Origin: Colwellia sp. 20A7
GTDB lineage: Bacteria; Pseudomonadota; Gammaproteobacteria; Enterobacterales; Alteromonadaceae
Direction of reading: 5' to 3'
NCBI RefSeq assembly: GCF_009832865.1
Contig: NZ_CP047130.1
Coordinates: 1,860,001 to 1,924,000, forward strand
Length of the DNA: 64,000 nt
The position numbers and the translations under genes were made by a program. Below the pieces are notes generated by a model that worked only from the letters and a program-made list of their open reading frames with translations, did no database searches and was not told the origin of the DNA. Shown here piece by piece: positions 18,744 to 27,900 of this stretch. Each line of letters begins with the position of its first letter. Position 1 is the first letter of the stretch.

Positions 18744-19931
18744 ATGTCTTGGACAAAACTCAATGAAAGTATTAACGCTAATTCACTTATGGCATTAGAT
18801 GCCAATACCTGTCGCGATTATGGAGTAAAGTTAGGTCTTAACTTTCCCTTTCATAAAGTTAAATTTACCTGCCAAGCCTTAGCTATGCTCGCCCAGCTAA
18901 ACGATTACGACCAACAGTTGGTGGTAAAAGACATAGAGCAAATTTGCGCCCACCCTAACGCTAAACACTCTATAAAACACAGCATTAACCCCCTACATCG
19001 TTTATGGCGCACTAAATACCCTTTTCAAAATTACCATTATTTAATTACATACATCTTACAAGATAATAAAATCAATATTGAAGACATTCTCTTTGATAAG
19101 CAATTACAGGGAGTAAAAGGTACCTCATCGGCTGAGCGAACTATGCTTTATGAAGTAAAACGTGTAGGCTCAGCAACGTATAATAAAGCCAAGAAGAAAG
19201 ATGAAATAGATGAATTAACAGAGGCATGGAGTAATGCCCCTCAAGCAACCACGCAAGTGAACACAGTACATGCCGCAGTGAACGGCATGAAAAATGATTT
19301 AACTAAGGCTGCATGGTTAATGGGTACCCATGTAGATGTTGCTTACCCAGGCGGTATAAAAGCCTATACCTTGTTTCATAACCCTAGCGATAATTTTGCC
19401 TTAGACGCTGTAGAATGTGGCTTTGACAATCGCCAAAACCAAACATCGCATAATGCCCAGCACCTAGCGGCTGTGTTAGCACAAAACAGCCAACAAGGTA
19501 AAAAGGTAAAATGGGTGGCACATAGCCAAGGCGCTATTATATTTTGCTCTGCGTTAGAACAATACCGTATTAAGTACGGCAAGCCGTTAACCACACAGGA
19601 ACTTGCCATACATGGCTCTGGCGCTAATCTTGACCGACTTAAAAGTGCCGCGTCCAACGCAGGCATGACCATTGTCAATATACGTAATAATCCTTACGAC
19701 TTTGTCCCTAACCTTATGGGTCACAACGACACCTCGGGCAGTAGCTTAGCTCGTTCAATGAGCTTTATGAAAATAGCGATAAGAGGTAGTGTCGGGGGTA
19801 GCCCACACACCTTACCGTTTTTAGGGCTTAAAACCTACGCAACGCAATTACAACTTTCAGGCGACAAGAACAAAGCAACCAAAGTAAGAAAATTCATAAA
19901 AACTCTACCTAAAGGTGATAGCCGACTGTGA
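18744..19931 (+). CDS. lipase-like alpha/beta hydrolase, possible effector
   Basis: A 395-residue protein whose C-terminal half carries a lipase-type nucleophile elbow, VAHSQGA (Ser261), preceded by a strand and helix as in alpha/beta hydrolases. Asp in NPYDFVP (about 321) and His in SPHTL are candidate triad partners. The N-terminal 180 residues are polar and without a recognisable domain; no signal peptide is present. The stop overlaps the start of the next gene (TGATG), a tight pair. A cytosolic lipase without signal peptide, coupled to a partner gene that has been duplicated, resembles a type VI secretion lipase effector with immunity gene. This is a hypothesis: no vgrG, PAAR or other secretion gene is nearby. 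Confidence 0.75.
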   Translation: MSWTKLNESINANSLMALDANTCRDYGVKLGLNFPFHKVKFTCQALAMLAQLNDYDQQLVVKDIEQICAHPNAKHSIKHSINPLHRLWRTKYPFQNYHYLITYILQDNKINIEDILFDKQLQGVKGTSSAERTMLYEVKRVGSATYNKAKKKDEIDELTEAWSNAPQATTQVNTVHAAVNGMKNDLTKAAWLMGTHVDVAYPGGIKAYTLFHNPSDNFALDAVECGFDNRQNQTSHNAQHLAAVLAQNSQQGKKVKWVAHSQGAIIFCSALEQYRIKYGKPLTTQELAIHGSGANLDRLKSAASNAGMTIVNIRNNPYDFVPNLMGHNDTSGSSLARSMSFMKIAIRGSVGGSPHTLPFLGLKTYATQLQLSGDKNKATKVRKFIKTLPKGDSRL

Positions 19932-20725
19932 TGAACCTGTTCAAACTCATTAAAGCTTATTGGCGAGGTTTTGTTGGTGGTCCTGATTTTAACCGCGACA
20001 TTTGCCATCGCTTTATGTTAGAGGATAAACAATTAACTATTAAAGTGCCCGACAGTAATGTAGTTGCTGAATACAGCCCTAATAAAGTTAAAATTCCACA
20101 TACCTCAAGCCAATGGTTTACTAAACGGGCAAAAACATATCGCCAACACTGTTTTGTACAGATGATGACTGAAAATTGGATGTACATGCCGCCTATCGCT
20201 TTATTTCCCAGCAGTGAATACGGCATGTTCAGTTGTCAATTACGTATTAAACAAGTCAACACTATCAACGTATTAGATAAAACGGTCTTATCACGTTATG
20301 TCACGCAAGCATATGACGATTTTCATAACGGTCCTGATGGCACTAATACTGAACTTCGCCGTAGAGTTGTCGAACAATCGAGTAAAATGGCAAGGCCATA
20401 TAAGCCTGAACAATTAGAAGAAGAAGTAGCCGAACACATAGAGCTTCAAGGCAACCCGCCATTAGCACCCGCTATAATTAAAAACTTTAACCAATTAGCT
20501 TGGGTATTTTATCGAGAAATTAAAAATAATCACAAATCCCACAACGATTTCTATTGTTTACCTTTAAGTAAACGCAGCTTTTTAGAAGTCAAATTTAGTC
20601 ACCGCGTTGACCTATCTAATAAACATAAAAAATGGGCTAAACATGCGTTTGCATCACAAGAACGAATTATGGCGTCTATTTACCTTGATGATGCACCGTT
20701 AACGCAAGAACCTTTAATAGGGTAA
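19931..20725 (+). CDS. uncharacterised partner of the lipase-like gene (possible immunity protein)
   Basis: A 264-residue protein starting at ATG 19931, overlapping the upstream stop by one base; a GTG at 19928 is an alternative start one codon earlier. I do not recognise a family. It is rich in basic and aromatic residues, with no signal peptide or membrane helix. Its first 75-80 bases recur in decayed form at 20772, directly downstream. Tandem duplicates of the downstream gene are a feature of effector-immunity pairs, which is the main reason to suspect that role. Confidence 0.7.
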   Translation: MNLFKLIKAYWRGFVGGPDFNRDICHRFMLEDKQLTIKVPDSNVVAEYSPNKVKIPHTSSQWFTKRAKTYRQHCFVQMMTENWMYMPPIALFPSSEYGMFSCQLRIKQVNTINVLDKTVLSRYVTQAYDDFHNGPDGTNTELRRRVVEQSSKMARPYKPEQLEEEVAEHIELQGNPPLAPAIIKNFNQLAWVFYREIKNNHKSHNDFYCLPLSKRSFLEVKFSHRVDLSNKHKKWAKHAFASQERIMASIYLDDAPLTQEPLIG

Positions 20726-20771
20726 ACATAGAAAAAATGGTTCAGTGATTGCATCGGAATAACTAAAAACT

Positions 20772-20850
20772 ATGAAAAACCTGTTCAAACTCATTAAAGC
20801 TTATTGGCGGACCTGATTTTAACTGTTGCATCACATATCGCTTTATAATT
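20772..20850 (+). pseudogene. truncated second copy of the partner gene start
   Basis: The stretch from ATG 20772 repeats the beginning of the gene at 19931 almost base for base (CTGTTCAAACTCATTAAAGC and the following TTATTGGCG). It has lost about 15 bases after that, then rejoins at CCTGATTTTAAC and remains alignable to about 20850. The frame stops after 14 codons (MKNLFKLIKAYWRT). The remaining sequence to 21102 shows no gene. Confidence 0.85.
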
Positions 20851-21102
20851 TAAAGTAAATGCCTATATTTGAATTCAATCAGTTTTACGTTGAGCTAATT
20901 CTTTTATCCATTGATGCTTATCGAGGTGGTTTTGACTCGTAATAAACGACTGCATTAGGCTCAATTAACATCAAGTGATGGAAGCTCAACGACAGCTTTG
21001 AGCTTAAACCAGTCACATAAGTGAGAAGAACATGCTGGCCAATATTGAGCTAAATATGCTCATGAATTTGCAAAGGCTTAATGTCAGCTTATGGCTAAGA
21101 TT

Positions 21103-21795
21103 TTACTGTTGGATCATTAATTCCGTATATTTGTATCCTGTTAATTCTTTAATCACCTTCGTCACATAAATCAAAAGGCCAACTAGCATTAACATTGACG
21201 GTATGGCAATAACGGGATAGCTCATTAATGTCATATGACCAAGCTCTTCGTTAAACATAGCCGTACCCGCAGGGCTTTTAACAAGCCATTTTGCCAGCCA
21301 ATAGTTCATAATTGAGGAAAAAACAAAGGTTAATGCCAACAAATGATTGGCAAATGCCATCCTAGTAACAAATTCATTCATTTTCCCTAAGTCACTTAAT
21401 TTGTTGTAGACCTTATCTACATTAATTATAGATTCATTTAACAGTAATTTTGCGATTAAAGGCTTGCCATATATACCAGAGAAAACCACAAATACTGCAA
21501 TTAACCCAGGAATAGAAGCCTCTTTAATGGCTAACCACTCAACACTCAATTCAAATAGTGCAATACCACCTGTTAACAAAACACTAAAAAAGCCAAACAC
21601 CGATATAAAGTTGGTTTCTTTCGTTCTGGCATAATCATAGATGGCATAACCTATGGGAAATGATAGTGCGACAATCAACCCAAGCACCACACCTAAATAT
21701 TCAGGTCCTGAAAATTTCATTAATAACCACGAAGGCAACGCAACATTAAATATTATTTCCAATAAAGGTTTGTTTTTAGGTTTTTCTGAACTCAT
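21103..21795 (-). CDS. conserved membrane protein, function unknown
   Basis: A 230-residue protein with about six membrane helices (approximately 12-30, 33-52, 64-84, 90-108, 145-167 and 190-212) and a short polar loop (KVYNKLSDLGKMNEFVTRM) on the cytoplasmic side. It recalls the VC0807-type family of small membrane proteins, an assignment from memory with moderate certainty. No catalytic or metal-binding motif stands out. It is transcribed alone. The 21796-22134 gap after its start shows no gene. Confidence 0.7.
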   Translation of the reverse strand: MSSEKPKNKPLLEIIFNVALPSWLLMKFSGPEYLGVVLGLIVALSFPIGYAIYDYARTKETNFISVFGFFSVLLTGGIALFELSVEWLAIKEASIPGLIAVFVVFSGIYGKPLIAKLLLNESIINVDKVYNKLSDLGKMNEFVTRMAFANHLLALTFVFSSIMNYWLAKWLVKSPAGTAMFNEELGHMTLMSYPVIAIPSMLMLVGLLIYVTKVIKELTGYKYTELMIQQ

Positions 21796-22134
21796 TAATC
21801 AGTCTCTCTTTATTTATTGTCTGTTCTTTCTAAGCTATAGCTTTAAGTTTCTGAATTGACATAATAAAATACTTATGAATTAACACAAAGAATTCATTAT
21901 TATTTAAATGTAAGAATTCATACACTAGGTTGCAATGAGTTTGCTGGTATTAAGGAATGTAAGAGTAAATATACTTGTTTCGGGGGAGTAGCCCTTTGCT
22001 CCAAGAGTAAAGTGTTATGTGAGCAACACTAATTGCGGCTTCAGTTTCTGTGACTGTAGAAAATGAAACGTTTTATGTATGCTCACCGGCTGCGAGATTA
22101 TTTAGTGGTGTTTTTTCGTCATAAATGAAGAGCG

Positions 22135-23490
22135 CTATTGACGTTTAAAAGTAGTATTTATTGGTAAGTTTAATGCTTCAGCAATACCTTTCCATGAAAC
22201 ATATTTAAAATTGGTACTCTCTCGTTTTACACCTGATTTAGTCGATGACCCTTTTGGTGGTTTATTATCACCGTCTTGCATAACTAAAACACCTTGGCTA
22301 AATTCTTTGCCAAAATTAGCGTTTACTACCATCATGCCATCAGTTTCATCTACGCCATCAATATTGCCATCGCCAACAGTAAATGAATTAATGTATTCAT
22401 AAGGTGCCGTTCGATTAAATAACGCAATGGTATTATCACCTTGGCTTGAAGCAAGTAAATAGCCTTTACCGTTGCCACCATCATAAATGGTTAAACCTTC
22501 AACATCGGCGATAAGGTGGTCATTACCGTAGTCATTATCTTTACTGGTATCGAGCTTACAAATATATTCGTCTTCGGCGTCACTCCATTTGCGACTGTAA
22601 GGCACGCCATAAGCATTTACTTTAGAAATAAGTTGCCATTTTTGGCTATTAGCAGCATCACTAAGGCTTACTTTCCAAATACCCACATCTTCTTGGGCAA
22701 GGAATAGGGCATTATTGTCAACATCTGCAACCATACCTTCTAAATGAGGATGTTCGCCATCTTCATCTGAACAAGGAGTCCATAGGCTATTATCAGGTAA
22801 TAGAAATTTTTCAGGAAAATCTAAGTTTGCTATATTTTTATAACTGATCGTGCCGTTACCATTATCGAAAACTTCCAATTGGGCAACACGGGTTTCACTA
22901 TTTTGGGTAACAAAAGCCATGGTTTTATCGGTTTTAGCTGTCGCTAAACCATAAGCCGTGTTGCCCTTATTAATTTTTTTTTGATTTTTAGTGAAAATCA
23001 AAGGTGCTGTTGGCGCTGTTACATAAGTGAGTAACTTATCAGCATTAACATTAATGGTATAAATAGCCAATTTGTCTAAACCACGATCGGACAGTAAAAC
23101 TAAATCGACACTTTTACCATCTAAATTAAAGTCATAAACAATCTCAACATTGTTAAGTCTGCCAGCTTTATTTTTACATTTTTTCACCGAACTTTCACAC
23201 GCTGGAGCAGGTTCAGGTTTAATAAATTGTAAAAGTTCGCCTCGCATGTTGTAAACATCAATGCCACCTTTTTTAAGGGCAGTAACAACTAGACTTTTAC
23301 TTTTATCTGTTGGATGAACCCAAATGGCCGGATCATCAACATCAGTAAAGTTACCTTGAGCATCGCTATAATGTGAGCGTGTTTCTATGGCTGGTATAAC
23401 AGTGGTAATATTCTTGGCAGGTTGCGCAACGCTGATAATCGAGGTGGTTATTAAAGTTAAAGCCATTGGTATTAAAGTAATTGATTTCAT
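22135..23490 (-). CDS. secreted beta-propeller phytase (3-phytase)
   Basis: A 451-residue precursor with an N-terminal signal peptide (about residues 1-22, MALTLITTSIISVAQ). It matches beta-propeller phytases: the first blade motif DVDDPAIWVHP, the metal-binding VEIVYDFNLDGK and DLVLLSDRGLDKL, NTAYGLATAK, HPHLEGMVADVDN, and the signature DVEGLTIYDGGNGKGYLLAS. The many Asp/Glu residues bind the calcium needed to hold phytate. The enzyme would release phosphate from inositol hexakisphosphate in the periplasm or outside the cell, a phosphate-scavenging role. It is divergent from the PepSY operon, with an inositol-monophosphatase remnant in between. Confidence 0.92.
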   Translation of the reverse strand: MKSITLIPMALTLITTSIISVAQPAKNITTVIPAIETRSHYSDAQGNFTDVDDPAIWVHPTDKSKSLVVTALKKGGIDVYNMRGELLQFIKPEPAPACESSVKKCKNKAGRLNNVEIVYDFNLDGKSVDLVLLSDRGLDKLAIYTINVNADKLLTYVTAPTAPLIFTKNQKKINKGNTAYGLATAKTDKTMAFVTQNSETRVAQLEVFDNGNGTISYKNIANLDFPEKFLLPDNSLWTPCSDEDGEHPHLEGMVADVDNNALFLAQEDVGIWKVSLSDAANSQKWQLISKVNAYGVPYSRKWSDAEDEYICKLDTSKDNDYGNDHLIADVEGLTIYDGGNGKGYLLASSQGDNTIALFNRTAPYEYINSFTVGDGNIDGVDETDGMMVVNANFGKEFSQGVLVMQDGDNKPPKGSSTKSGVKRESTNFKYVSWKGIAEALNLPINTTFKRQ

Positions 23491-23637
23491 TTTGTGTACT
23501 CCTAATTATTAACTGTTAATAAGTGTACCTAATGCGTTATAAAGTGAAGATGAACCTAAGATTAACTTTTATTAATAAAGATGAATACTAATATAACATG
23601 TTGTTTTATAGTGATTTAAAAGGCTTGTGCAATGTAG

Positions 23638-23877
23638 TACTGTAGTAGTCATGGAGCATTAAGCTTAGCTTATGTAGCTGCAGGGCGCTTAATTGGTTAC
23701 TTTGAACCACATATGAATATTTGGGATTGTGCAGCAGGGTGTTTATTAATAGAAGAGGCTGGCGGAAAAGCGAACAAGATTTTTGCAGGAGATAACTATT
23801 TTAAATAATGGAACCCAGTTATTGCTGCTGCAAGTGGTGTTTATGATGATTTAGTCGCTATCATTAACAATAATTAA
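23638..23877 (+). pseudogene. inositol monophosphatase family remnant
   Basis: The frame encodes the last third of an IMPase/SuhB-family protein: [20 protein letters not shown], the metal-binding [15 protein letters not shown], then an in-frame TAA at 23806 and WNPVIAAASGVYDDLVAII to the normal end at 23877. The upstream two thirds, including the first metal motifs, are absent and a TAG closes the frame at 23635. It is clearly dead. Its place beside a phytase gene suggests a former phytate or inositol-phosphate pathway pair, though chance cannot be excluded. Confidence 0.85.
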
Positions 23878-23945
23878 TGTTACGTAAATATTGCCTTTAA
23901 TAAGAGGAAGGTAAACTGTTACTATTCCAATCAGAGGACAATATT

Positions 23946-24515
23946 ATGAAACGTTTAAACTCACTAATCTCAATCACTTTAGCTACTTTAATTACAGCCG
24001 GAACAATCTCATCTAGTTGGGCTGGCTCAGATAAAGAAGAATTAGCAGTCGCTAAATCGATAATTGACAAGTCAGGTATTACTGCCCAAAAAGTTATTAG
24101 AAAAGTTCAACAAGAATATAATGGCGTTATTTATAGCTATGATCTTGATGACGATAAAAATAATGTTTATTTTCACGAAATTAAATTGATAGATATTGAA
24201 GCAGATAAAAAAATAAAACTGATAATTTCTATTCAAACTGGTGAAGTGGTTGAAAAAGAATGGAATCGATTATTTTCATGGTTCTTCGAAGATGATCGTA
24301 TTGTGACTGCTAGAAAGTTAGCAACAATGAAATACTCTATTCTGGATGCTATTGACGCGATAAAACTTGATGAATCTGCATTATTACAAGAAATAGAAGT
24401 CGAAGATAAACAAGGCGTATTATTTTTTGAGCTAGAAACAATCGACAGTGATGGTGAAAAAGATTGGCTGGTAGATGCTAATAATAATCAAATCATCCCT
24501 GTATTTAAGAAGTAG
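23946..24515 (+). CDS. secreted PepSY-domain protein
   Basis: A 189-residue precursor with a signal peptide (about 1-26, ending in SSSWA). Two PepSY-like repeats follow: one at about 32-95 (IDKSGITAQKVIRKVQQEY with IKLIISIQTGEVVEKEW) and one at about 110-186 (SILDAIDAIK with WLVDANNNQIIPVFKK). PepSY proteins are periplasmic and often act as inhibitors or sensors beside two-component systems. The response regulator starts 9 nt after its stop, so it belongs to the same operon and probably modulates or reports to the kinase. AATCAGAGGACA provides the ribosome-binding site. Confidence 0.85.
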   Translation: MKRLNSLISITLATLITAGTISSSWAGSDKEELAVAKSIIDKSGITAQKVIRKVQQEYNGVIYSYDLDDDKNNVYFHEIKLIDIEADKKIKLIISIQTGEVVEKEWNRLFSWFFEDDRIVTARKLATMKYSILDAIDAIKLDESALLQEIEVEDKQGVLFFELETIDSDGEKDWLVDANNNQIIPVFKK

Positions 24516-24524
24516 GTTTAGTAC

Positions 24525-25211
24525 ATGAAATTACTGGTTATTGAAGATGATAAGACAACCCTTGAATATATTAAAAAAGGTTTTGTTGAACAAGGAAATG
24601 TAGTTGATACCGCAGAAAACGGACCTGACGGTCTTTTCTTTGCCACAAGTAATAGTTATGACCTTGTTGTACTTGACCGTATGTTGCCGAAAATGGATGG
24701 TTTAGCATTATTATCGGCAATGCGTGCGGCGAATATCAATACACCAGTAATTATTTTAAGTGCATTAGGTCATGTAGATGAGAGAATTAAAGGTTTGCAG
24801 GCGGGAGGCGATGATTATTTAACTAAACCATTCTCTTTTCAAGAATTGTATATCCGAGCAAGTATTCTGGTTGAACGCCATCGTGCATCATCACAAGCAA
24901 ATGGTCCTGCAACAGAGCTTACCATTGATAATTTAGTAATGGACTTGGTAGGTCATAAAGTCGTTAGAGATGGTAAAGAGCTAACGATACAGCCTAAGGA
25001 ATTTCAATTATTACGCTATTTACTTGAGCATCAAGGTCAGGTGGTTTCAAGAACATTATTGTTTGAATCAGTTTGGGATTATCATTTTGATCCCAAGACC
25101 AATGTCATTGATGTTCATGTAGCAAAGTTAAGAAAAAAACTGGAAGAAAACGGTCAGTCTCAACTCATACATACTGTTCGAGGAGCCGGGTATGTGGTTA
25201 GAACGATTTAA
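24525..25211 (+). CDS. OmpR/PhoB-family response regulator
   Basis: A 228-residue two-domain regulator. The receiver domain (1-115) has acidic pocket EDD at 7-9, phospho-acceptor Asp51 in VVLDRMLP, and the conserved Lys in YLTKPF. A winged-helix DNA-binding domain follows (about 130-228; QPKEFQLLRYLLEHQGQVVS and VIDVHVAKLRKKLE). The kinase gene overlaps its 3' end by 20 nt, so the pair is translationally coupled. It resembles QseB/PmrA-type regulators that pair with PepSY proteins. Targets are unknown. Confidence 0.93.
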   Translation: MKLLVIEDDKTTLEYIKKGFVEQGNVVDTAENGPDGLFFATSNSYDLVVLDRMLPKMDGLALLSAMRAANINTPVIILSALGHVDERIKGLQAGGDDYLTKPFSFQELYIRASILVERHRASSQANGPATELTIDNLVMDLVGHKVVRDGKELTIQPKEFQLLRYLLEHQGQVVSRTLLFESVWDYHFDPKTNVIDVHVAKLRKKLEENGQSQLIHTVRGAGYVVRTI

Positions 25212-26580
25212 AGTTTTTACCCGAACCTCGATTTGGCGCTTCACCCTAATTTTTACCTTTATTGTTTTACTTATTTGTTCAAGTATTTTAGCGCTTGTTT
25301 ATCAATTTACCGTGGGTGAACAAAAGCGCCAAATAGCAACACAAGTCACCATTGCCGCACAAGGGTTTTCAGATCTTTCACATAGTCCAAGTATGACTAA
25401 AGCCGACTTTCAAACAGCGATACAACAGCGAATTGATAGAAGTGGTGCAATTATTTTGGTATTAAGGAATGATGATAACGTTATTGGTAACCTAAGCAGT
25501 TTGCCAAAAAATTTAGCACAATTCCCATCGTTACAACACTTCCCAATAGCTGTTGTGAATCACTTAGGTGAAACAACCGTTGAAATAGTATTAGGCACCA
25601 ATTTAGAGACACGATTTGGTAGTTTATCAATGGCATTATTTGATAATAACTATCAGGTCCTTGAAAGCCGTTTTATAACGGCAAGCGTTGGCGCTTTATT
25701 ATTTGCCTTGGTCGTTACACTTATTTCAGGTTTTTTATTAAACCGACGAGTGCTCTCAAGAGTGAAACAGATAGGCGAACTGACAGCTAATGTAAAAGCG
25801 GGACGGCTAAAATCAAGACTGCCTCTCAGTACCAAGCAAGATGAATTTGACATGATTGTCGATCAAATTAATCAAATGTTAGATGAAATTGATGATTTAA
25901 TTAATTCAGTCGCACAAGTAACAGACAATGTAGCTCATGATTTACGTACACCGTTATCTCGCATCCGTATTTCTGTTGAAGATAGCTTAACAGCATTTGA
26001 TGAAAACAGCGCAGATGCACAATGGCGTATAGCATTGTTAGACGAAATAGATCAGATAATAGACACATTTAATGCCATGTTAGAATTATCACGATTAGAA
26101 AAAGGTGTCCAAAAAAGTACATTTAAGACTGTAAATATTGAAACACTTTGTGAAGATGTTATCGACTTAGCGACGCCACTTGCTGAAGAAAAAAATCAAA
26201 AACTGACATTGAATATAACAATAGATGAGGAATCTTCTTTATCAAGGGTTAAAGGGGAGCCAAACCTTTTATTTCGCGCTATTTTTAATGTTGTCGATAA
26301 TGCTATTAAATATACCCAAGCAGCAGGGAATATTGCGTTAACATACCATATTTCATCACAACAAACTGACATTGTTGTTTGCGACAATGGACCTGGAATT
26401 GCTGAAGAGCATTATGATGCGGTGTTTCGACGACTTTACCAAGTAGACTCTAGCCGGCAAGGGGATGGCTTTGGTTTAGGACTCCCTATTGTTAAAGCCA
26501 TTATAGAACTTCACGGAGGTTCTATATCTATGTCGTCATCTAATCCTGGGTTAACGGTTTCTATTACACTTAAGCATTAA
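25192..26580 (+). CDS. membrane sensor histidine kinase
   Basis: A 462-residue kinase: membrane helix 1 at about 15-38, periplasmic sensor of about 120 residues, membrane helix 2 at about 163-184, HAMP domain (about 185-238), phosphoacceptor His249 in VAHDLRTPLSRIR, N box FRAIFNVVDNAIKYTQ, G1 VCDNGPGIAEEHY and G2 GFGLGLPIVKAI. It is the partner of the overlapping regulator gene and probably senses the periplasmic state together with the PepSY protein encoded first in the operon. All catalytic boxes are intact. Confidence 0.93.
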   Translation: MWLERFKVFTRTSIWRFTLIFTFIVLLICSSILALVYQFTVGEQKRQIATQVTIAAQGFSDLSHSPSMTKADFQTAIQQRIDRSGAIILVLRNDDNVIGNLSSLPKNLAQFPSLQHFPIAVVNHLGETTVEIVLGTNLETRFGSLSMALFDNNYQVLESRFITASVGALLFALVVTLISGFLLNRRVLSRVKQIGELTANVKAGRLKSRLPLSTKQDEFDMIVDQINQMLDEIDDLINSVAQVTDNVAHDLRTPLSRIRISVEDSLTAFDENSADAQWRIALLDEIDQIIDTFNAMLELSRLEKGVQKSTFKTVNIETLCEDVIDLATPLAEEKNQKLTLNITIDEESSLSRVKGEPNLLFRAIFNVVDNAIKYTQAAGNIALTYHISSQQTDIVVCDNGPGIAEEHYDAVFRRLYQVDSSRQGDGFGLGLPIVKAIIELHGGSISMSSSNPGLTVSITLKH

Positions 26581-26702
26581 GTCACTGTGCAATGAATAAG
26601 TTATTTTAAACTTATGCATTCTAAACTCAGGCTTAAAGGAATATTTAGGTCAAAGGAGAAGACCAATGACCTCAAAACCTATTTATAAAAGCTTTTTGTA
26701 CA

Positions 26703-27821
26703 TTAGGTTTCTAAAAACTTAACCCACGGCTGCGTTTGTTCAAACAATGTAAGTATTAGCTTTGTACAGACAAGTAAAGGTACTGCAATCAATAATCCAA
26801 TCAAACCCCATAACCAACCTATTATCAATAGCCAAACAATAATGATAAAAGGGTTAACGCGCATATTTTTAGCTAAAACCAAAGGTGTTATAAATTGTGA
26901 TTCAAGTATATTAAGTAATAATACGCTACAAACAACTACCAATACATTAATATCAGCTCCCCATTGAACTGCACTTGCAAGTGTAATTGCGCCTAAGGCA
27001 AATGCAGGGCCAACGTATGGAATAAAATTAACAAAGCCGACAATTAGCCCCCACAATAAAGCATCTTCTAACCCCATAAAGGTAAATAATAGCATTGCTA
27101 TTACACTAAGGAATAAGTTAATTAAACTAACGGTTAATATATATCGAGAAAGTTGTTGTTGCATATCAAGCACAAACTTAAATGCTTTTTCTTGCCTATT
27201 CTCCATAACAAAAAGATGAACATAGTGTCTAAAAAGTTTGGGAGAGAATACCAACGTAAATAAAACTAAGATAATTGCAGTGATAAGTTGTATCAGTGCA
27301 AAAGGAGCTAAGACCATGAATTCAGCAGCAAAAGAAAATAATGATTCCTTTAATTGAGTTTGAATAATAGATTTATTTTCAGCGTTGTTTCCAGTCTTTG
27401 GTTTTTCTTTAAACCATGAAAACCAGTTATCACTTTTCGATTGGCTATCTTCTACATTATCTGTACTTTTAGTGTCGATAATATTTTGATACTCATCTAG
27501 TTTTTCTGATATTTGAGTAGAAACTTGGGGAAGCATCTTTGTCCATTTAGTGACGGGTTCTTCTAATTGAATTACTAATGCACTGGTAGGTACAATTAAG
27601 CAACTTAAGAGGAATATAGCCCCCAACACTCTTGGAACGTGTAAACGCTCTAAAGCATTAACCCCGGAACTTAATAATAATGATATTAAAGCTGTAGCGA
27701 CTAACAGCAGAATTAACTCTTGTGCAAAATATGCGGTATAAACAACGGCGAGAACTGTTAGCGTAATATGACAGACTAAGCTTTTATTTATAGTTTTTGT
27801 TTCTTGCGAGATTGATGTCAA
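26703..27821 (-). CDS. AI-2E/PerM family transporter
   Basis: A 372-residue inner-membrane protein of the PerM/TqsA (AI-2E transporter) superfamily. It has two N-terminal helix pairs, a polar periplasmic stretch at about 105-160 (rich in Ser/Asp/Lys), and a C-terminal block with family sequence FVNFIPYVGPAFALGAITL, LESQFITPLVLAKNMRVNP and IIGWLWGLIGLLIAVPLLV. Some members act as Na+/H+ antiporters or export small signals; the role here is not determined. It lies 79 nt after the upstream phosphatase-family gene on the same strand. Confidence 0.88.
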   Translation of the reverse strand: MTSISQETKTINKSLVCHITLTVLAVVYTAYFAQELILLLVATALISLLLSSGVNALERLHVPRVLGAIFLLSCLIVPTSALVIQLEEPVTKWTKMLPQVSTQISEKLDEYQNIIDTKSTDNVEDSQSKSDNWFSWFKEKPKTGNNAENKSIIQTQLKESLFSFAAEFMVLAPFALIQLITAIILVLFTLVFSPKLFRHYVHLFVMENRQEKAFKFVLDMQQQLSRYILTVSLINLFLSVIAMLLFTFMGLEDALLWGLIVGFVNFIPYVGPAFALGAITLASAVQWGADINVLVVVCSVLLLNILESQFITPLVLAKNMRVNPFIIIVWLLIIGWLWGLIGLLIAVPLLVCTKLILTLFEQTQPWVKFLET

Positions 27822-27900
27822 TGATATTCCAACCTTATATTTAGGTGATTAATTAAATGAGTAATTTTAACGATTATTGGGTTATATTTTCCTACTTACA

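Noticed and set aside
26666..26722. 18-codon ORF with AAAGGAGAAG upstream (MTSKPIYKSFLYIRFLKT)
   Set aside because: It overlaps the 3' end of the convergent PerM-like gene and resembles nothing; may be chance despite a good ribosome-binding site.
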